DNA of 64,000 nucleotides. It comes from JAFGDI01 sp963667715 (GTDB taxonomy: Bacteria; Planctomycetota; Phycisphaerae; Sedimentisphaerales; SM23-30). Position 1 is the first letter of the stretch. Each line of letters starts with the position of its first letter. The DNA lies in NCBI GenBank assembly GCA_963667715.1, contig OY763926.1, positions 186,001 to 250,000 of the forward strand. The letters are read 5' to 3'. Below the pieces are notes generated by a model that saw only the letters and a program-made list of their open reading frames with translations, ran no database searches and had not been told where the DNA came from. This document shows, one piece after another, positions 44,110 through 53,906 of the stretch. A program made the position numbers and the translations under genes.

Positions 44110-44936
44110 GTTGCCGGTTAGGTGTTGACCTTGATGGTTAGTATCAAGGGAATTTGCGGGTGTATTTATATATTATACAATATATGTGAGTTGTGGCAAA
44201 ATATCGGGATGAAGATTTTTTTTATCCACGGATTTTTTTAGATGGGTTCGCTACCGCAAACTGCTGATTGATTAATTGGCACAGATTTAAGAAGGGGAAT
44301 GATTTAGAAGAGGATTAAGATTTTAACACAAAGTGCAAAGATTTTTTTGGATGGGATAACCGACCGCCTGTGGCGGTCTGGATTTTAGCGGCAGATTGAG
44401 TGGGGCGGAATATAGATTGTTGAATGTTTACATTCTCCGGGGGCGGGGGAGAAAGTAGAAGAGGAGAATTATGAGTTTAAGGAAAGGGCGCGAAGACGCA
44501 AAGATTTGGTTGGCAATTTTGGGGTGGTTGGAGATGGTGGCATTGAGAAGATTTTTTACCACAGAGGGCACAGAGAACACAGAGAAGAAGAATTTTTTGC
44601 AGGGATAGAGGATAAGAAGATGATAATCAGGATAGCGAATTAAGGTTATTGACCTGCAAAGTTCGTGTGCTTTTAACGAGAATGTAAAGTGCGATTATTT
44701 AGCAAGTTAGATCGAATGTGAAAAATAATGACACATAAAAAACAAGAAAATGATGGATAGTAGTGCAGAGGGAAGAAAATATAATAATAAAATGTCAGGT
44801 TGTTGTGTAACTTATATACCAGGTTATTTGAGTTGGTTGGGGAAGTTATATTGAGAATCACAAGTCCCGATGTGCTTCGGGACTTGTGATTCTTAGGAGA
44901 CGCAATATTTTGCGTCTCTACGGGGGGGGGAGATAT
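44110..44936 (+). repeat. Intergenic module mosaic (forward orientation), copy of the 47.4-48.2 kb block
   Basis: TTATCCACGGATTT plus TTCGC module (about 44222-44295), GGATAACCGACCGCCTGTGG hairpin (44351-44400), GAATGTTTACATTCTCCGGG segment (about 44420-44455), ACGCAAAG run (about 44485), CACAGAGGGCACAGAG (about 44565), CAGGGATAGAGG (about 44600), TGTAAA/GTTAGA module (about 44640-44760), perfect 38-base GAATCACAAG...CTTGTGATTC palindrome (44855-44892) and GAGACG hairpin (44897-44921). About 44335-44860 is almost identical to 47395-48160 except for an internal insertion in the latter. Confidence 0.8.
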
Positions 44937-44965
44937 AGGCCCGGACAGTATTGGTGGCCGGGCCT
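44937..44965 (-). terminator. Hairpin downstream of LRR gene 2
   Basis: AGGCCCGG/CCGGGCCT stem 7 bases after the stop. It matches the hairpin after LRR gene 1 in sequence and position. Confidence 0.65.
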
Positions 44966-44972
44966 ATGTGTT

Positions 44973-47060
44973 TTATTGGAGCCAGTTTTGGGCGAGGGTT
45001 GCGAAGTCCTGGATGTTTATTGTGCCGTCGGGGGCTAGGTCGCAGTCGAGGCAGGTTGGGTTGGATTCGCAATCGGTGAGCCAGAAGGCGGCCATGTTTG
45101 CCAGGTCGGCAATAGTGGCGGGCGGGCAGATTTCGTCAACTTCTATGACTATGCCGGGATTGTTGGCTATGATCAGCGGCAGGTCACGGTTATAGCTTTC
45201 GCAGGTAATAGGGTTACCTGTGAGTGATAGTCGGGTAAGGTTAGTTAGTTTGGTAAGAGCAGAGATGTCGGTTATGTTATTGTTGTCAAGGTATAGCTCT
45301 ATTAGGCTTGGCATCTCAGCTAGTATTGATAGGTCAGAGATACTACAATTTTTTGCATATAGACTATGTAGCCTTATAGCATATTCGAGTCCGGTAAGGT
45401 CAGAGATATCATAGCCTGAAATCCTCAGATAAAAAGCCATGAGCATGTCACAGCTAGTCAGATCTGTTACCCCTAGAGTGTCTGATACAATATCCTTTAA
45501 GAATGGGTCATTGAACATATCTGTGACCGGGTCAGTACAATTGCAAGTATAGTGTCGTTCGAAGTACATATATGGGTTGTTGGAAAGGATTGTGCTGACA
45601 TCCTGAAAATAATGATCACATGAAATTGGATTCATCTTAGTCATAAGATATCTTAGATTGGAAAGCGAAGTTAAAGGCTCCAGGTCGGTAATCTGGTTAT
45701 CGTACAGGTACAGGTATTCAAGCGAATCAAGTTCGGAGAGCGGAGTGAGGTCGGTTACCATATTATGAGATAGATGAAGTTCGTATAGTCTGTGGGCATG
45801 TTCCAGACCGGTAAGGTCTGTGATGCCTGCCGAGGACACGGTCAAATAGTAGAGATTTCGCATATCCCAGGCAGTTGGGTTTGTAATACCAATTTCATTT
45901 TCTACAGCGGCTTTCAGGACAGGATCATTGAAGAGAACCGGCTCTGCTTCCTGACCGTCAGGCAGGCAGCTGTAATCTTCGTATAGAATTTTGAAATAGT
46001 CTGGATTGTTGGCTGTGAGGATAGGTATTATTTCGTTAATTGATGAACAGTAAAGCTGGTTATTGTTCAGGTTAACGAATATTAGATTTGTCATTGCGGA
46101 TAACGGGGCGAGATCGTGGATGTTGTTGTTCCTGAAGCCTAATACTTCAAGGTTAGGCAGGCCGGCTAATGGGGCAATATCGGATATTTGGTTGTCATAG
46201 GCGTATATAGAACGTAGAGATGTTATTGAAGACAGGAAGCTGAGGTCCGAGATGTTGCAATTATCCATATCTAAAAACTGCAGTTCTGATAGTGACTGAA
46301 GAATATTATAGTTAGTTATGTTAGGATTTTCAGATATATTTAAGGAAGAAATTCGGTCAAAGTTTAATAAAAAGCTGATGTCGGTAAGGTTACAGTCAGC
46401 AATATAAAGGGTAAATAGATTCTCCATATGACATATGGGCGTGAAGTCGGTTATCGGATTGCCACTTAGACCTACAGAGCTTAGTTCCATACTCGAAAGG
46501 AAGCTGATATCAGAGATATTACAGTATGCAATTCCAATGTTTTCGAGTAGTGGCAGGGTAGGCAGAATAGAGAAATCGGTTATAGGGTTACTGCCCAGAA
46601 AAAGTTTGGATAAGTTTGGCAGGTTGGAGAGGAAGCTGATGTCCGAGATATTACAGTCACCAATGTTTAATAAAGAGAGGCTGGTAATATTACCGAGGTT
46701 TTCAGGGTTAGTTATATTATTACCAGATAAGTATAGATATTTTAGGTTAGTAAGCGATGTGATAGGAGATATGTCGGTTATGTTATAGTTGTCAAGGTGC
46801 AGGCTTTCAAGATTGAGGGCATATTCGAGACCGGTGAGATCGGTTATTTCTACTGAAGCGATACGGTATAAATCTGTAAGTAAGAGCATGTCGCTTTCGG
46901 TTGGGTCTGTAATGCCAAGCTGTATTTCGACCGTTGATTTCAGGTTGGGGTCGGTGAAGGTGACCGGGGTATCAGGTGCGGCCAGGGCCGGGCTGAAGGT
47001 TGAGGTGAAAAGCTGGACAAAAACAGATAGGAATACGATAGCTAAACAGTTCTTTTTCAT
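44973..47060 (-). CDS. Internalin-like leucine-rich-repeat surface protein with dockerin-like C-terminus (copy 2)
   Basis: A 695-residue shorter paralogue of the LRR protein at 14611-18354. It has a signal peptide (about 1-28, ending ALAA), three cap-plus-LRR blocks (caps PVTFTDPNLKSTVEIQLG, PVLFNDPVLKAAVENEIG and DMFNDPFLKDIVSDTLG) and the same dockerin-like end DGTINIQDFATLAQNWLQ. The last about 47 residues, the stop, the terminator hairpin and the following GAGACG and CAAGC hairpins are nearly identical in DNA to copy 1, while the LRR regions have diverged. ATG 47060 is preferred over TTG 47087 because GGGAGG lies 5 bases before it. It probably mediates binding at the cell surface. Confidence 0.86.
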   Translation of the reverse strand: MKKNCLAIVFLSVFVQLFTSTFSPALAAPDTPVTFTDPNLKSTVEIQLGITDPTESDMLLLTDLYRIASVEITDLTGLEYALNLESLHLDNYNITDISPITSLTNLKYLYLSGNNITNPENLGNITSLSLLNIGDCNISDISFLSNLPNLSKLFLGSNPITDFSILPTLPLLENIGIAYCNISDISFLSSMELSSVGLSGNPITDFTPICHMENLFTLYIADCNLTDISFLLNFDRISSLNISENPNITNYNILQSLSELQFLDMDNCNISDLSFLSSITSLRSIYAYDNQISDIAPLAGLPNLEVLGFRNNNIHDLAPLSAMTNLIFVNLNNNQLYCSSINEIIPILTANNPDYFKILYEDYSCLPDGQEAEPVLFNDPVLKAAVENEIGITNPTAWDMRNLYYLTVSSAGITDLTGLEHAHRLYELHLSHNMVTDLTPLSELDSLEYLYLYDNQITDLEPLTSLSNLRYLMTKMNPISCDHYFQDVSTILSNNPYMYFERHYTCNCTDPVTDMFNDPFLKDIVSDTLGVTDLTSCDMLMAFYLRISGYDISDLTGLEYAIRLHSLYAKNCSISDLSILAEMPSLIELYLDNNNITDISALTKLTNLTRLSLTGNPITCESYNRDLPLIIANNPGIVIEVDEICPPATIADLANMAAFWLTDCESNPTCLDCDLAPDGTINIQDFATLAQNWLQ

Positions 47061-48240
47061 ATTATCCTCCCAGAATAAATGGCTCAATCAATATTACAGG
47101 CTGTAATTGAGCTGGTTAAAAAATAACAGGTATGGCTTATTATTTAAAAATGTTATGGTGTTTAACTTTGTGGGGGTTAAAAGGTATGGTTCCCAATTAT
47201 TATAATTTCACTCAGGCTGGACAAAAGATGACCAGCATTATTTCATAATAGGAAATTGGAGAATGTGATGCAAGAATAAAAAAGTTTTTTTATCCACAGC
47301 TAATAGGTGTTCGCTGGGGCGAACTGCTGATTGATTAATTTGCACAGATTTAAGAAGAATAATTAAGATTTTAACGCAGAGAAGTGAAGACGCAAAGTGC
47401 AAAGATTTTTTTGGATGGGATAACCGACCGCCTGTGGCGGTCTGGATTTTAGCGGCAGATTGAGTGGGGCGGAATATAGATTGTTGAATGTTTACATTCT
47501 CCGGGGGCGGGGGAGAAAGTAGAAGAGGAGAATTATGAGTTTAAGGAAAGGGCGCGAAGACGCAAAGAGTTGGTTGGCAATTTTGGGGTGGTTGGAGATG
47601 GTGGCATTGAGAAGATTTTTTACCACAGAGGGCACAGAGAACACAGAGAAGAAGAATTTTTTGCAGGGATAGAGGATAAGAAGATGATAATCAGGATAGC
47701 GAATTAAGGTTATTAACCTGCAAAGTTCGTGTGCTTTTAACGAGGATGTAACGTGCGATTATTTAGCAAGTTACATTGAATGTGAAAAATAATGACACAT
47801 ATAAAACAAGAAGTTGATGAATAGTAGTACAGAGAAGAAGAGGATTTCACGCAAAGGCGCAAGGTGCTTCGCACCCGCAAAGGAAGAAGAATAGTTGCTA
47901 GGATGCGAGGATTTTTAGGATAAGAAGATGATGATTAGGATAGTGAATTAAGGTTATTGACCTGCAAAGTTAGTGTGCTTTTAACGAGGATGTAACGTGC
48001 GATTATTTAGCAAGTTAGATTGAATGTGAAAAATAATGACACATAAAAAACAAGAAAATGATGGATAGTAGTGCAGAGGGAAGAAAATATAATAATAAAA
48101 TGTCAGGTTGTAGTGTAACTTATATACCAGGTTATTTGAGATGGTTGGGGAAGTTATATTGAGAATCACAAGTCCCGATGTGCTTCGGGACTTGTGCTAC
48201 TTAGGAGACGCAATATTTTGCGTCTCTACTGGGGTGGCTA
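47061..48240 (+). repeat. Long intergenic module mosaic with nested duplication
   Basis: TTATCCACAGCTAAT plus TTCGC module (47290-47345), then the block shared with 44335-44860: GGATAACCG hairpin (47417-47470), GAATGTTTACATTC (about 47485), ACGCAAAG run, CACAGAGGGCACAGAG, CAGGGATAGAGG, TGTAAC/GTTACA module (47740-47790). An inserted GGTGCTTCGCACC/GGATGCGAGG stretch and a second TGTAAC-module copy (47945-48060) follow, then the CAAGC-type hairpin (48163-48203) and GAGACG hairpin (48205-48229). No gene is supported. Confidence 0.8.
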
Positions 48241-48265
48241 GTGTGGGTAAAGTGGAAAAAAAGTT

Positions 48266-48294
48266 TTGGCTTTGGGGTTTTTGGCCGATATAAT
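48266..48294 (+). promoter_or_regulatory. ilvB: Candidate promoter of ilvB
   Basis: TTGGCT and TATAAT separated by 17 bases, about 180 bases upstream of the ilvB start. The best sigma-70-like match in this region. Confidence 0.5.
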
Positions 48295-48474
48295 ATATCG
48301 TATTACAATTTAATAATAATGCCTGCATGGTTTTACGGGCTGCGATTTTGGATGACAAGATTTCATAACTGGTTTTTGGTAAAGGTTTTACTGATTATGA
48401 GTTTGATTTCCCATCCGGCGGAACATCGCAATATCCCGGCACAATATGGTAACACAAAACATAAGGAGATGACC

Positions 48475-50214
48475 ATGGCAGATAGAAATAGTGGCACTGC
48501 GAGCGAAAAAAGCGCAGCTGCGAAAGAAATTAATGGCGCACAATATCTTTGTGACCTGCTGGTAGAGCAGGGAGTCGATCAATTATTCGGCTATCCAGGC
48601 GGTGTAGTACTTCCTATCTTTGACGCTCTCTATGACAGTGAGCTAGAGTTAATCCTGACCAGACACGAGCAGAATGCGACACATGCCGCAGACGGCTATA
48701 GCCGATCTACAGGCAAAACCGGTGTTGTACTGGTAACCTCGGGTCCGGGCGCATGTAATACGATTACTGGTATTGCAACAGCTTACATGGATTCCATTCC
48801 GATGGTAATTATCACAGGTCAGGTCAAAACCCACCTTATCGGTAATGATGCGTTTCAGGAAGCAGATACTACAGGTATAACTCGTCCGATCACAAAGCAT
48901 AATTATATCGTAAAGGATGTAAAGGATCTTGGCAGGATCGTCAAGGAAGCGTTTTTCCTGGCGAAGTCCGGTAGGCCGGGACCTGTTCTGATCGATCTGC
49001 CAGCTGATGTTTCAGCAGCTAAGCTGGTCCGTAATAAGGCATCAGAAGAGATTAATCTGCCAGGATATAAGCCTCGCGAAGAAGGTCATATCCGTCAGAT
49101 CCAGAAGGCCGCAGAAGCGATCAATGAAGCGAAGAAACCAGTTATATATACAGGTGGCGGCGTAATTCTGGCTGGCGCGTCAGATGAGCTAAGGGATTTT
49201 GTTGCTAAAGCCCACGCCCCAATAACTACAACTCTTTTAGGTTTGGGAGCTTACGACGAGACCGATCCATTAAGCTTACATATGTTGGGTATGCATGGAA
49301 CGGCTTATGCTAACTTTGCTATCCAGGAATGTGATCTGCTGGTTTCAGTTGGTGCTCGCTTTGACGACCGTGTAACAGGTGACGTAAAGCGTTTTGCCCC
49401 TCATGCTAAGATCGTTCATATTGATATTGATCCTGCGAGTATCTCCAAGACAATTAAGGTCGATATTCCGGTAGTAGGTAACTGTAAGCAGATCTTACCT
49501 ATCTTGACAGAGCTGGTAGAGACTAAGCCGCGAACAGAATGGATGGCTCGAATTAATGAGCTAAAGGACAGGTATCCGCTAGCATATGATAATAGTACAG
49601 ATGGTATCAAGCCACAGTATGTAATAGAGGAAATGGCACGTCAAACCTGTCATAATGCAATTGTGACAACAGGCGTAGGCCAGCACCAGATGTGGGCGGC
49701 TCAGTTTTATGGGTTTAGAAAGCCAAAACAGATCATCACTTCAGGTGGTCTGGGAACGATGGGCTTTGGACTGCCAGCTGCAATAGGAGCTCAGATCGCT
49801 AATCCTCATGATACAGTAGTATGTATCGAAGGAGATAGTAGTTTCAGTATGGCGTTGCATGATGTACCGACTGCGGTAGAGAGATCATTGCCGTTGAAGA
49901 TCTGTGTACTGAATAATGGTTACATGGGTATGGTTCGTCAGTGGCAGGAACTATTCTATAAGAGAAGGTATAGTAAGAGTTACTTACAGCATCCGTGTTT
50001 TGCTGAGGTTGCCAATGCATTTGGGGCGACAGGCCTGGTAGCTAAGAAGAAATCAGATGTACCGAAGGTAATCGAACAGATGCTCAATGAGAAGAAATGC
50101 TGTGTAGTTGACTTCCATGTAGAGCCAGAAGAAAATGTATGGCCAATGGTAGCAGCGGGCAAGAGTTTGCATGAGATGGACGGATTGCCGACAGCGAAAG
50201 TTGAGCGTGTATAG
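48475..50214 (+). CDS. ilvB: Acetolactate synthase large (catalytic) subunit
   Basis: A 579-residue ThDP-dependent enzyme that makes acetolactate or acetohydroxybutyrate in branched-chain amino acid synthesis. It has an N-terminal ThDP-binding domain with FGYPGG and the catalytic Glu in RHEQNATHAADGYSR, a central FAD-binding domain, and a C-terminal ThDP domain with GLGTMGFGLPAAIGAQ and the Mg-ThDP motif GDSSFSMALHD...LNNGYMG. AAGGAG lies 7 bases before ATG 48475. The frame is open further upstream but without a start signal. The small subunit gene follows 67 bases later, as in most bacteria. Confidence 0.95.
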   Translation: MADRNSGTASEKSAAAKEINGAQYLCDLLVEQGVDQLFGYPGGVVLPIFDALYDSELELILTRHEQNATHAADGYSRSTGKTGVVLVTSGPGACNTITGIATAYMDSIPMVIITGQVKTHLIGNDAFQEADTTGITRPITKHNYIVKDVKDLGRIVKEAFFLAKSGRPGPVLIDLPADVSAAKLVRNKASEEINLPGYKPREEGHIRQIQKAAEAINEAKKPVIYTGGGVILAGASDELRDFVAKAHAPITTTLLGLGAYDETDPLSLHMLGMHGTAYANFAIQECDLLVSVGARFDDRVTGDVKRFAPHAKIVHIDIDPASISKTIKVDIPVVGNCKQILPILTELVETKPRTEWMARINELKDRYPLAYDNSTDGIKPQYVIEEMARQTCHNAIVTTGVGQHQMWAAQFYGFRKPKQIITSGGLGTMGFGLPAAIGAQIANPHDTVVCIEGDSSFSMALHDVPTAVERSLPLKICVLNNGYMGMVRQWQELFYKRRYSKSYLQHPCFAEVANAFGATGLVAKKKSDVPKVIEQMLNEKKCCVVDFHVEPEENVWPMVAAGKSLHEMDGLPTAKVERV

Positions 50215-50281
50215 TTCTTTTACTGTAAAGATTGACTATAAAAGTACTTAGTTACTTTTTTATATATAAAGAGGTATTATC

Positions 50282-50761
50282 ATGATGAAAAAAACAATAA
50301 GCGTATTAGTTCAGAACCAGTCAGGCGTTCTGGCGACAGTAGCAGGTATGTTCGCAGCTCGCGGATTTAATATCGATTCGCTGGCGGTAGGCAGGACCGA
50401 AGATCCCGATATAAGTAGAATGACAATAGTTGTTATTGGTGACGATAGTGTACTTGAGCAGGTTCGTAAACAGCTGGGTAAGATCGTGCCGGTGATCAAG
50501 ATCTTCGATTTTACAACCTCTAACCTGGTACAGAGAGAGCTTATGCTGTTGTCAGTGAATACGATCCCAGAAAAGCGTCCTGAGATTCAGTCACTGGTAG
50601 AGATGTTCAATGCGAAGGTAGTTGATATTGGCTCAAAGTTTATAACTATCGAGGTTTCCGGGCCAACCGATAAGATCGAGGCATTTATAGATATGTGCCG
50701 TCCTTACGGGATAAAAGATGTTGTCAGGACTGGTATTATTGCGTTGCCGAGAAAGGTATAG
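50282..50761 (+). CDS. ilvN: Acetolactate synthase small (regulatory) subunit
   Basis: A 159-residue ACT-domain protein that activates the large subunit and confers valine feedback inhibition. The N-terminal ACT domain (about 4-75) has the typical NQSGVLATVAGMFAARGFNI, followed by the ALS_ss_C domain (about 83-157) with PEKRPEIQSLVEMFNAKVVDI. It is co-directional with ilvB and followed by a strong terminator. The symbol ilvH is used in some genomes. Confidence 0.95.
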   Translation: MMKKTISVLVQNQSGVLATVAGMFAARGFNIDSLAVGRTEDPDISRMTIVVIGDDSVLEQVRKQLGKIVPVIKIFDFTTSNLVQRELMLLSVNTIPEKRPEIQSLVEMFNAKVVDIGSKFITIEVSGPTDKIEAFIDMCRPYGIKDVVRTGIIALPRKV

Positions 50762-50800
50762 AAACTTATTGACCGATGGTGAATAAGTTTAGAAGTTAGG

Positions 50801-50836
50801 AATTAGAAATTAGAAATTAGAAATTAGAAATTAGAA
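50801..50836 (+). repeat. Heptanucleotide tandem repeat
   Basis: AATTAGA repeated about five times, between ilvN and its terminator. Confidence 0.8.
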
Positions 50837-50868
50837 AACCCCGAAATATGATTATTTCGGGGTTTTTT
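50837..50868. terminator. Bidirectional Rho-independent terminator
   Basis: AACCCCGAAAT/ATTTCGGGGTT stem with T6 on the + side and TTTT on the - side. It serves ilvBN and possibly the convergent lipoprotein gene. Confidence 0.88.
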
Positions 50869-50899
50869 GTTTATATGGTTGGAGAAGTATATATATTAA

Positions 50900-50930
50900 G
50901 AATCACAAGCAAGGATGCTTGTGCTACCTT
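50900..50930. repeat. CAAGC-type GTAG hairpin at a stop codon
   Basis: On the minus strand the lipoprotein stop TAA is followed by GGTAGCACAAGCATCC...GCTTGTGATTC. Same family as the hsd-array palindromes. Confidence 0.8.
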
Positions 50931-51516
50931 ATTGTTTTGCATTATCGGTATTTTCTGATTCTGACTGTTTGGCTTTAAGTTCGGTGATCGCGTTTTCCAG
51001 TTCTTTGATCTTTGCTACCAGGTCAGCGTTTTGCTTCTGGAGTGCTTCGATCTGAGAGGAAAGTTCGGTATTTTTTGTTTGAGAGACGTTTAGCTTATTT
51101 TGCAGCTCAACGGATTTTTGGGTTTGCTGGTCGCTGTCGGTTTTAGCGTTAGCGAGATCCTGGGTAATATTTGCGACTTTTGCTTCATAGTCTTTGCATT
51201 TATTATTGAACTCTTTGATCTGCTGAGCGGCATTTGCGAGTTTTTCTTTTAGTTCGGTAGTGGCCAGAGTCATTTTATCCTGGATTTTGCCTATTTTATC
51301 ACTTTGCTCGCTAATAGTCGCTTTGAAAGCCTGAGCCTGGGCCTGAGCCTGCTTGGTGCAGTCTTGATTTTGCTCCATAGAAGAAGCGAGTATGCTTTCC
51401 ATCGCATCGATTTCCGCTTCGAGCAGTGTGTTTTGCTCCTGACACTGGATTAGGGGCTTATTATCACAGCCGCCAATAGACAGCGCCAAAATTGCAAGTA
51501 GACAGATTTTTTTCAT
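50929..51516 (-). CDS. Coiled-coil lipoprotein
   Basis: A 195-residue lipoprotein (MKKICLLAILALSIGGC, lipobox SIGGC) whose mature part is one long predicted coiled coil from about 25 to 185 with heptad Leu/Ile/Ala (ELSSQIEALQKQNADLVAKI, KELENAITELKAK). It is rich in Gln, Lys and Glu, with few aromatics. A structural or tethering role in the cell envelope is possible, but no specific function can be assigned. The gene is single, with the shared terminator downstream and an AT-rich upstream region. Confidence 0.78.
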   Translation of the reverse strand: MKKICLLAILALSIGGCDNKPLIQCQEQNTLLEAEIDAMESILASSMEQNQDCTKQAQAQAQAFKATISEQSDKIGKIQDKMTLATTELKEKLANAAQQIKEFNNKCKDYEAKVANITQDLANAKTDSDQQTQKSVELQNKLNVSQTKNTELSSQIEALQKQNADLVAKIKELENAITELKAKQSESENTDNAKQ

Positions 51517-52320
51517 TTTAACTCCTGATGTTTATTATGTAGAGTTTTCGGTCTTAACATATTAATAACTTTAAATTAATAGGTTAATGTGAGATATGGC
51601 CGGTAGTATGAGTATTTTGATGATGATTTGGCGGGAAATGCTATTAATATAGTATATTGGCATTTTTTTCTGATATTTAGCGAGTTTGCCGATATAACTA
51701 TATAGTGAATATGCTATACTGGAAAAAGGTGAATAATCGCTTTTGTCTAGAATAATAATCTTGACGAAATGTGAGCATTTACTAGAATGGAAAACTGAAT
51801 AAATAGTTTGTAAATTTTTTTATTTATTACATGTTAAAAGCCATTGCAGGGCTTTAACTGAAATTTGATAATAACCTGGCTTTTCAAGCTGTTACAGAGA
51901 ATTAAGATAACTGTATACAAGCTGACAATATATAAGCAGTTAGAATAAAGGTATAATTATCAATCATGTTCTTTTTAACCCTGGCCAGAATTGACTGGCT
52001 ACAGGATATTTATTTATATTTTTTGCTGACAAAACGGTTTAACGAACCAAATTGACAATTAAGTTTGCTGATATCCAAAGTGTTTAGCCGCTTTTTATAA
52101 CGTGGTTTATGCGCTTTTATAATATAGAACTAGTCGCTGGCTTTAATGCGTAAGTCTATCGACCCAGGTGGTATTACCATTTCTTAATAGTCATAAAAAA
52201 TATAGATAGATATTTGCTATATTATAATGATTGATCATTCTTTTTCTGCTTAGATTTCATTTCCAGGTGTTATCCTGTTTTACCTTGCAATTTGGTATTA
52301 CCACAAACAGGAGATTCTAT
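51517..52320. other. AT-rich unique intergenic region, upstream of rny
   Basis: About 800 bases with no gene, none of the mosaic modules and no recognisable RNA gene. A small hairpin TTAAAAGCC...GGGCTTTAA is near 51835-51857. This is the longest repeat-free gap in the window and probably carries the promoters of rny and of the lipoprotein gene. Confidence 0.5.
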
Positions 52321-53904
52321 ATGTATAATATGTTATTAGAAGCGCAGCCAGCTGCAATATTGGGCTATTTGCTTTGCGGCTTGGTGGGAGGCTTTTTTGC
52401 TTCATGGTTTATCATGACCATAATCGGTAAGTCCCGTATCAAAGATGCAGAAGATAAGGCGGCGGTAATTAATCGTGATGCGGAGTCACAGGCACAGAAT
52501 ATCATTAAGACAGCCCAGCTGGAGGCGAAGTCTGAGCAGATCCAGAAGCGAGAAGAGTTCGATAAGGAAACTTCAAAAATCAGGAATGAGCTACGTGAGA
52601 CCGAGAAACATCTGACCAAGAGAGAAGATTCGGTAGACAGGAAATGGGAGAATCTGACAGCTAAGGAAAAGAATCTGGATAAGCGCGATAATAAGCTGGC
52701 CCAGTTAGAAGGTGAGATCAAGGCAAAAGATGAGCAGTTAACAGCTTTGCTGGCACAACAGAGAGCAGAGCTATTGAAGATAGCAGGTATTTCAGTTGAA
52801 GAGGCTAAGGAAATGCTGCTGACCAGAATAGAAAATGATGTAACTCGTGAAGCGTCAGTGATGATCGAGTCGATAGTTGGGCGTGCCAAAGATGAGGCTG
52901 ATTCCCGTAGTCGTGAGATAACACTGAATGCGATCCAGAGATATGCGGCCAGTCATACATGTGACTATACCGTATCGACAGTAGACATTCCAAGTGATGA
53001 TATGAAGGGTCGTGTAATTGGCCGTGAGGGTAGGAATATTCGAGCGTTTGAAAAGGCGACAGGAGTAGATGTTATTATTGACGATACGCCGGGAGTTGTT
53101 GTGGTTTCGGCATTTGATCCGGTTCGCAGGGAAGTTGCGAGACTAAGTCTAGAGAAACTGATCATGGACGGTCGTATACATCCGGCACGAATCGAAGAGA
53201 TCGTGAACGAGACAACTAAGGAAATGGATAATAAACTGGTAGAGCTTGGTAAGCAGGCTGCGATGGAAGTAAATATCAATGGTCTGCCCGGTAAGCTGTT
53301 ACCGAATATTGGTAGATTGCACTTCCGTACCAGTTATGGTCAGAATGTACTTAAGCATAGTATCGAAGTTGCGTTCCTTGCCCAGGCGATGGCAGAGGAG
53401 CTTGGTCTAGACGGTAATCTGGCACGTCGCTGCGGATTCCTGCATGATATTGGTAAGGCCGTGGACCATGAGATCGAGGGTGGTCACCCACAGATCGGTG
53501 CAGACCTGCTGAAGAAGTTCCGTGAAAGTGAAGAAGTTCTTAACGCGGTTGCCGGTCATCATGGCGATATACCAGCGACCTCACCATATACTCCACTGGT
53601 AGCAGCGGCCGATGCGATGAGTGCATCTCGTCCGGGCGCACGTCGTGAGACATTGGAAAGATATGTTAAGCGTCTTGAAAGTCTGGAAGAGATCGCGAAT
53701 AATTTTACTGGTGTGAATCATTCATATGCAATTCAGGCCGGTCGTGAGATCAGAGTTATTGTTGACCCTGAAAAGGTAGATGATGGCAGTGCATGGAAGA
53801 TCGCACGTGATATCGCGAATCAGGTAGAGAACGAACTTACCTATCCGGGCGAAGTGAAGATCACTCTGCTGCGTGAAGTAAGATGTATCGAGTTTGCTAA
53901 GTAA
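52321..53904 (+). CDS. rny: Ribonuclease Y
   Basis: A 527-residue membrane-anchored endoribonuclease that starts mRNA decay. It has an N-terminal transmembrane helix (about 13-33), a long coiled coil (about 40-190), a KH RNA-binding domain with GRVIGREGRNIRAFE (about 228-245) and an HD domain with FLHDIGKAVDHE (about 375-386), plus the HHGDIPATSPYT segment. The length is typical of the family. AGGAG lies 8 bases before ATG 52321; an open frame continues upstream but has no start signal. A ymdB-type gene follows, the same neighbourhood as in Bacillus. Confidence 0.95.
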   Translation: MYNMLLEAQPAAILGYLLCGLVGGFFASWFIMTIIGKSRIKDAEDKAAVINRDAESQAQNIIKTAQLEAKSEQIQKREEFDKETSKIRNELRETEKHLTKREDSVDRKWENLTAKEKNLDKRDNKLAQLEGEIKAKDEQLTALLAQQRAELLKIAGISVEEAKEMLLTRIENDVTREASVMIESIVGRAKDEADSRSREITLNAIQRYAASHTCDYTVSTVDIPSDDMKGRVIGREGRNIRAFEKATGVDVIIDDTPGVVVVSAFDPVRREVARLSLEKLIMDGRIHPARIEEIVNETTKEMDNKLVELGKQAAMEVNINGLPGKLLPNIGRLHFRTSYGQNVLKHSIEVAFLAQAMAEELGLDGNLARRCGFLHDIGKAVDHEIEGGHPQIGADLLKKFRESEEVLNAVAGHHGDIPATSPYTPLVAAADAMSASRPGARRETLERYVKRLESLEEIANNFTGVNHSYAIQAGREIRVIVDPEKVDDGSAWKIARDIANQVENELTYPGEVKITLLREVRCIEFAK

Positions 53905-53906
53905 TT

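Noticed and set aside
48319..48474. Short in-frame peptide with V, L, L, I, L, I codons before ilvB, resembling an attenuation leader peptide
   Set aside because: It is continuous with the ilvB frame, has no ribosome-binding site, no terminator/antiterminator pair follows, and the branched-chain codons are not a tight cluster.
51517..52320. Search for a structured RNA (tmRNA, 6S, RNase P) in the long AT-rich gap before rny
   Set aside because: No conserved motif of these RNAs could be recognised; only a small GC-poor hairpin is visible.
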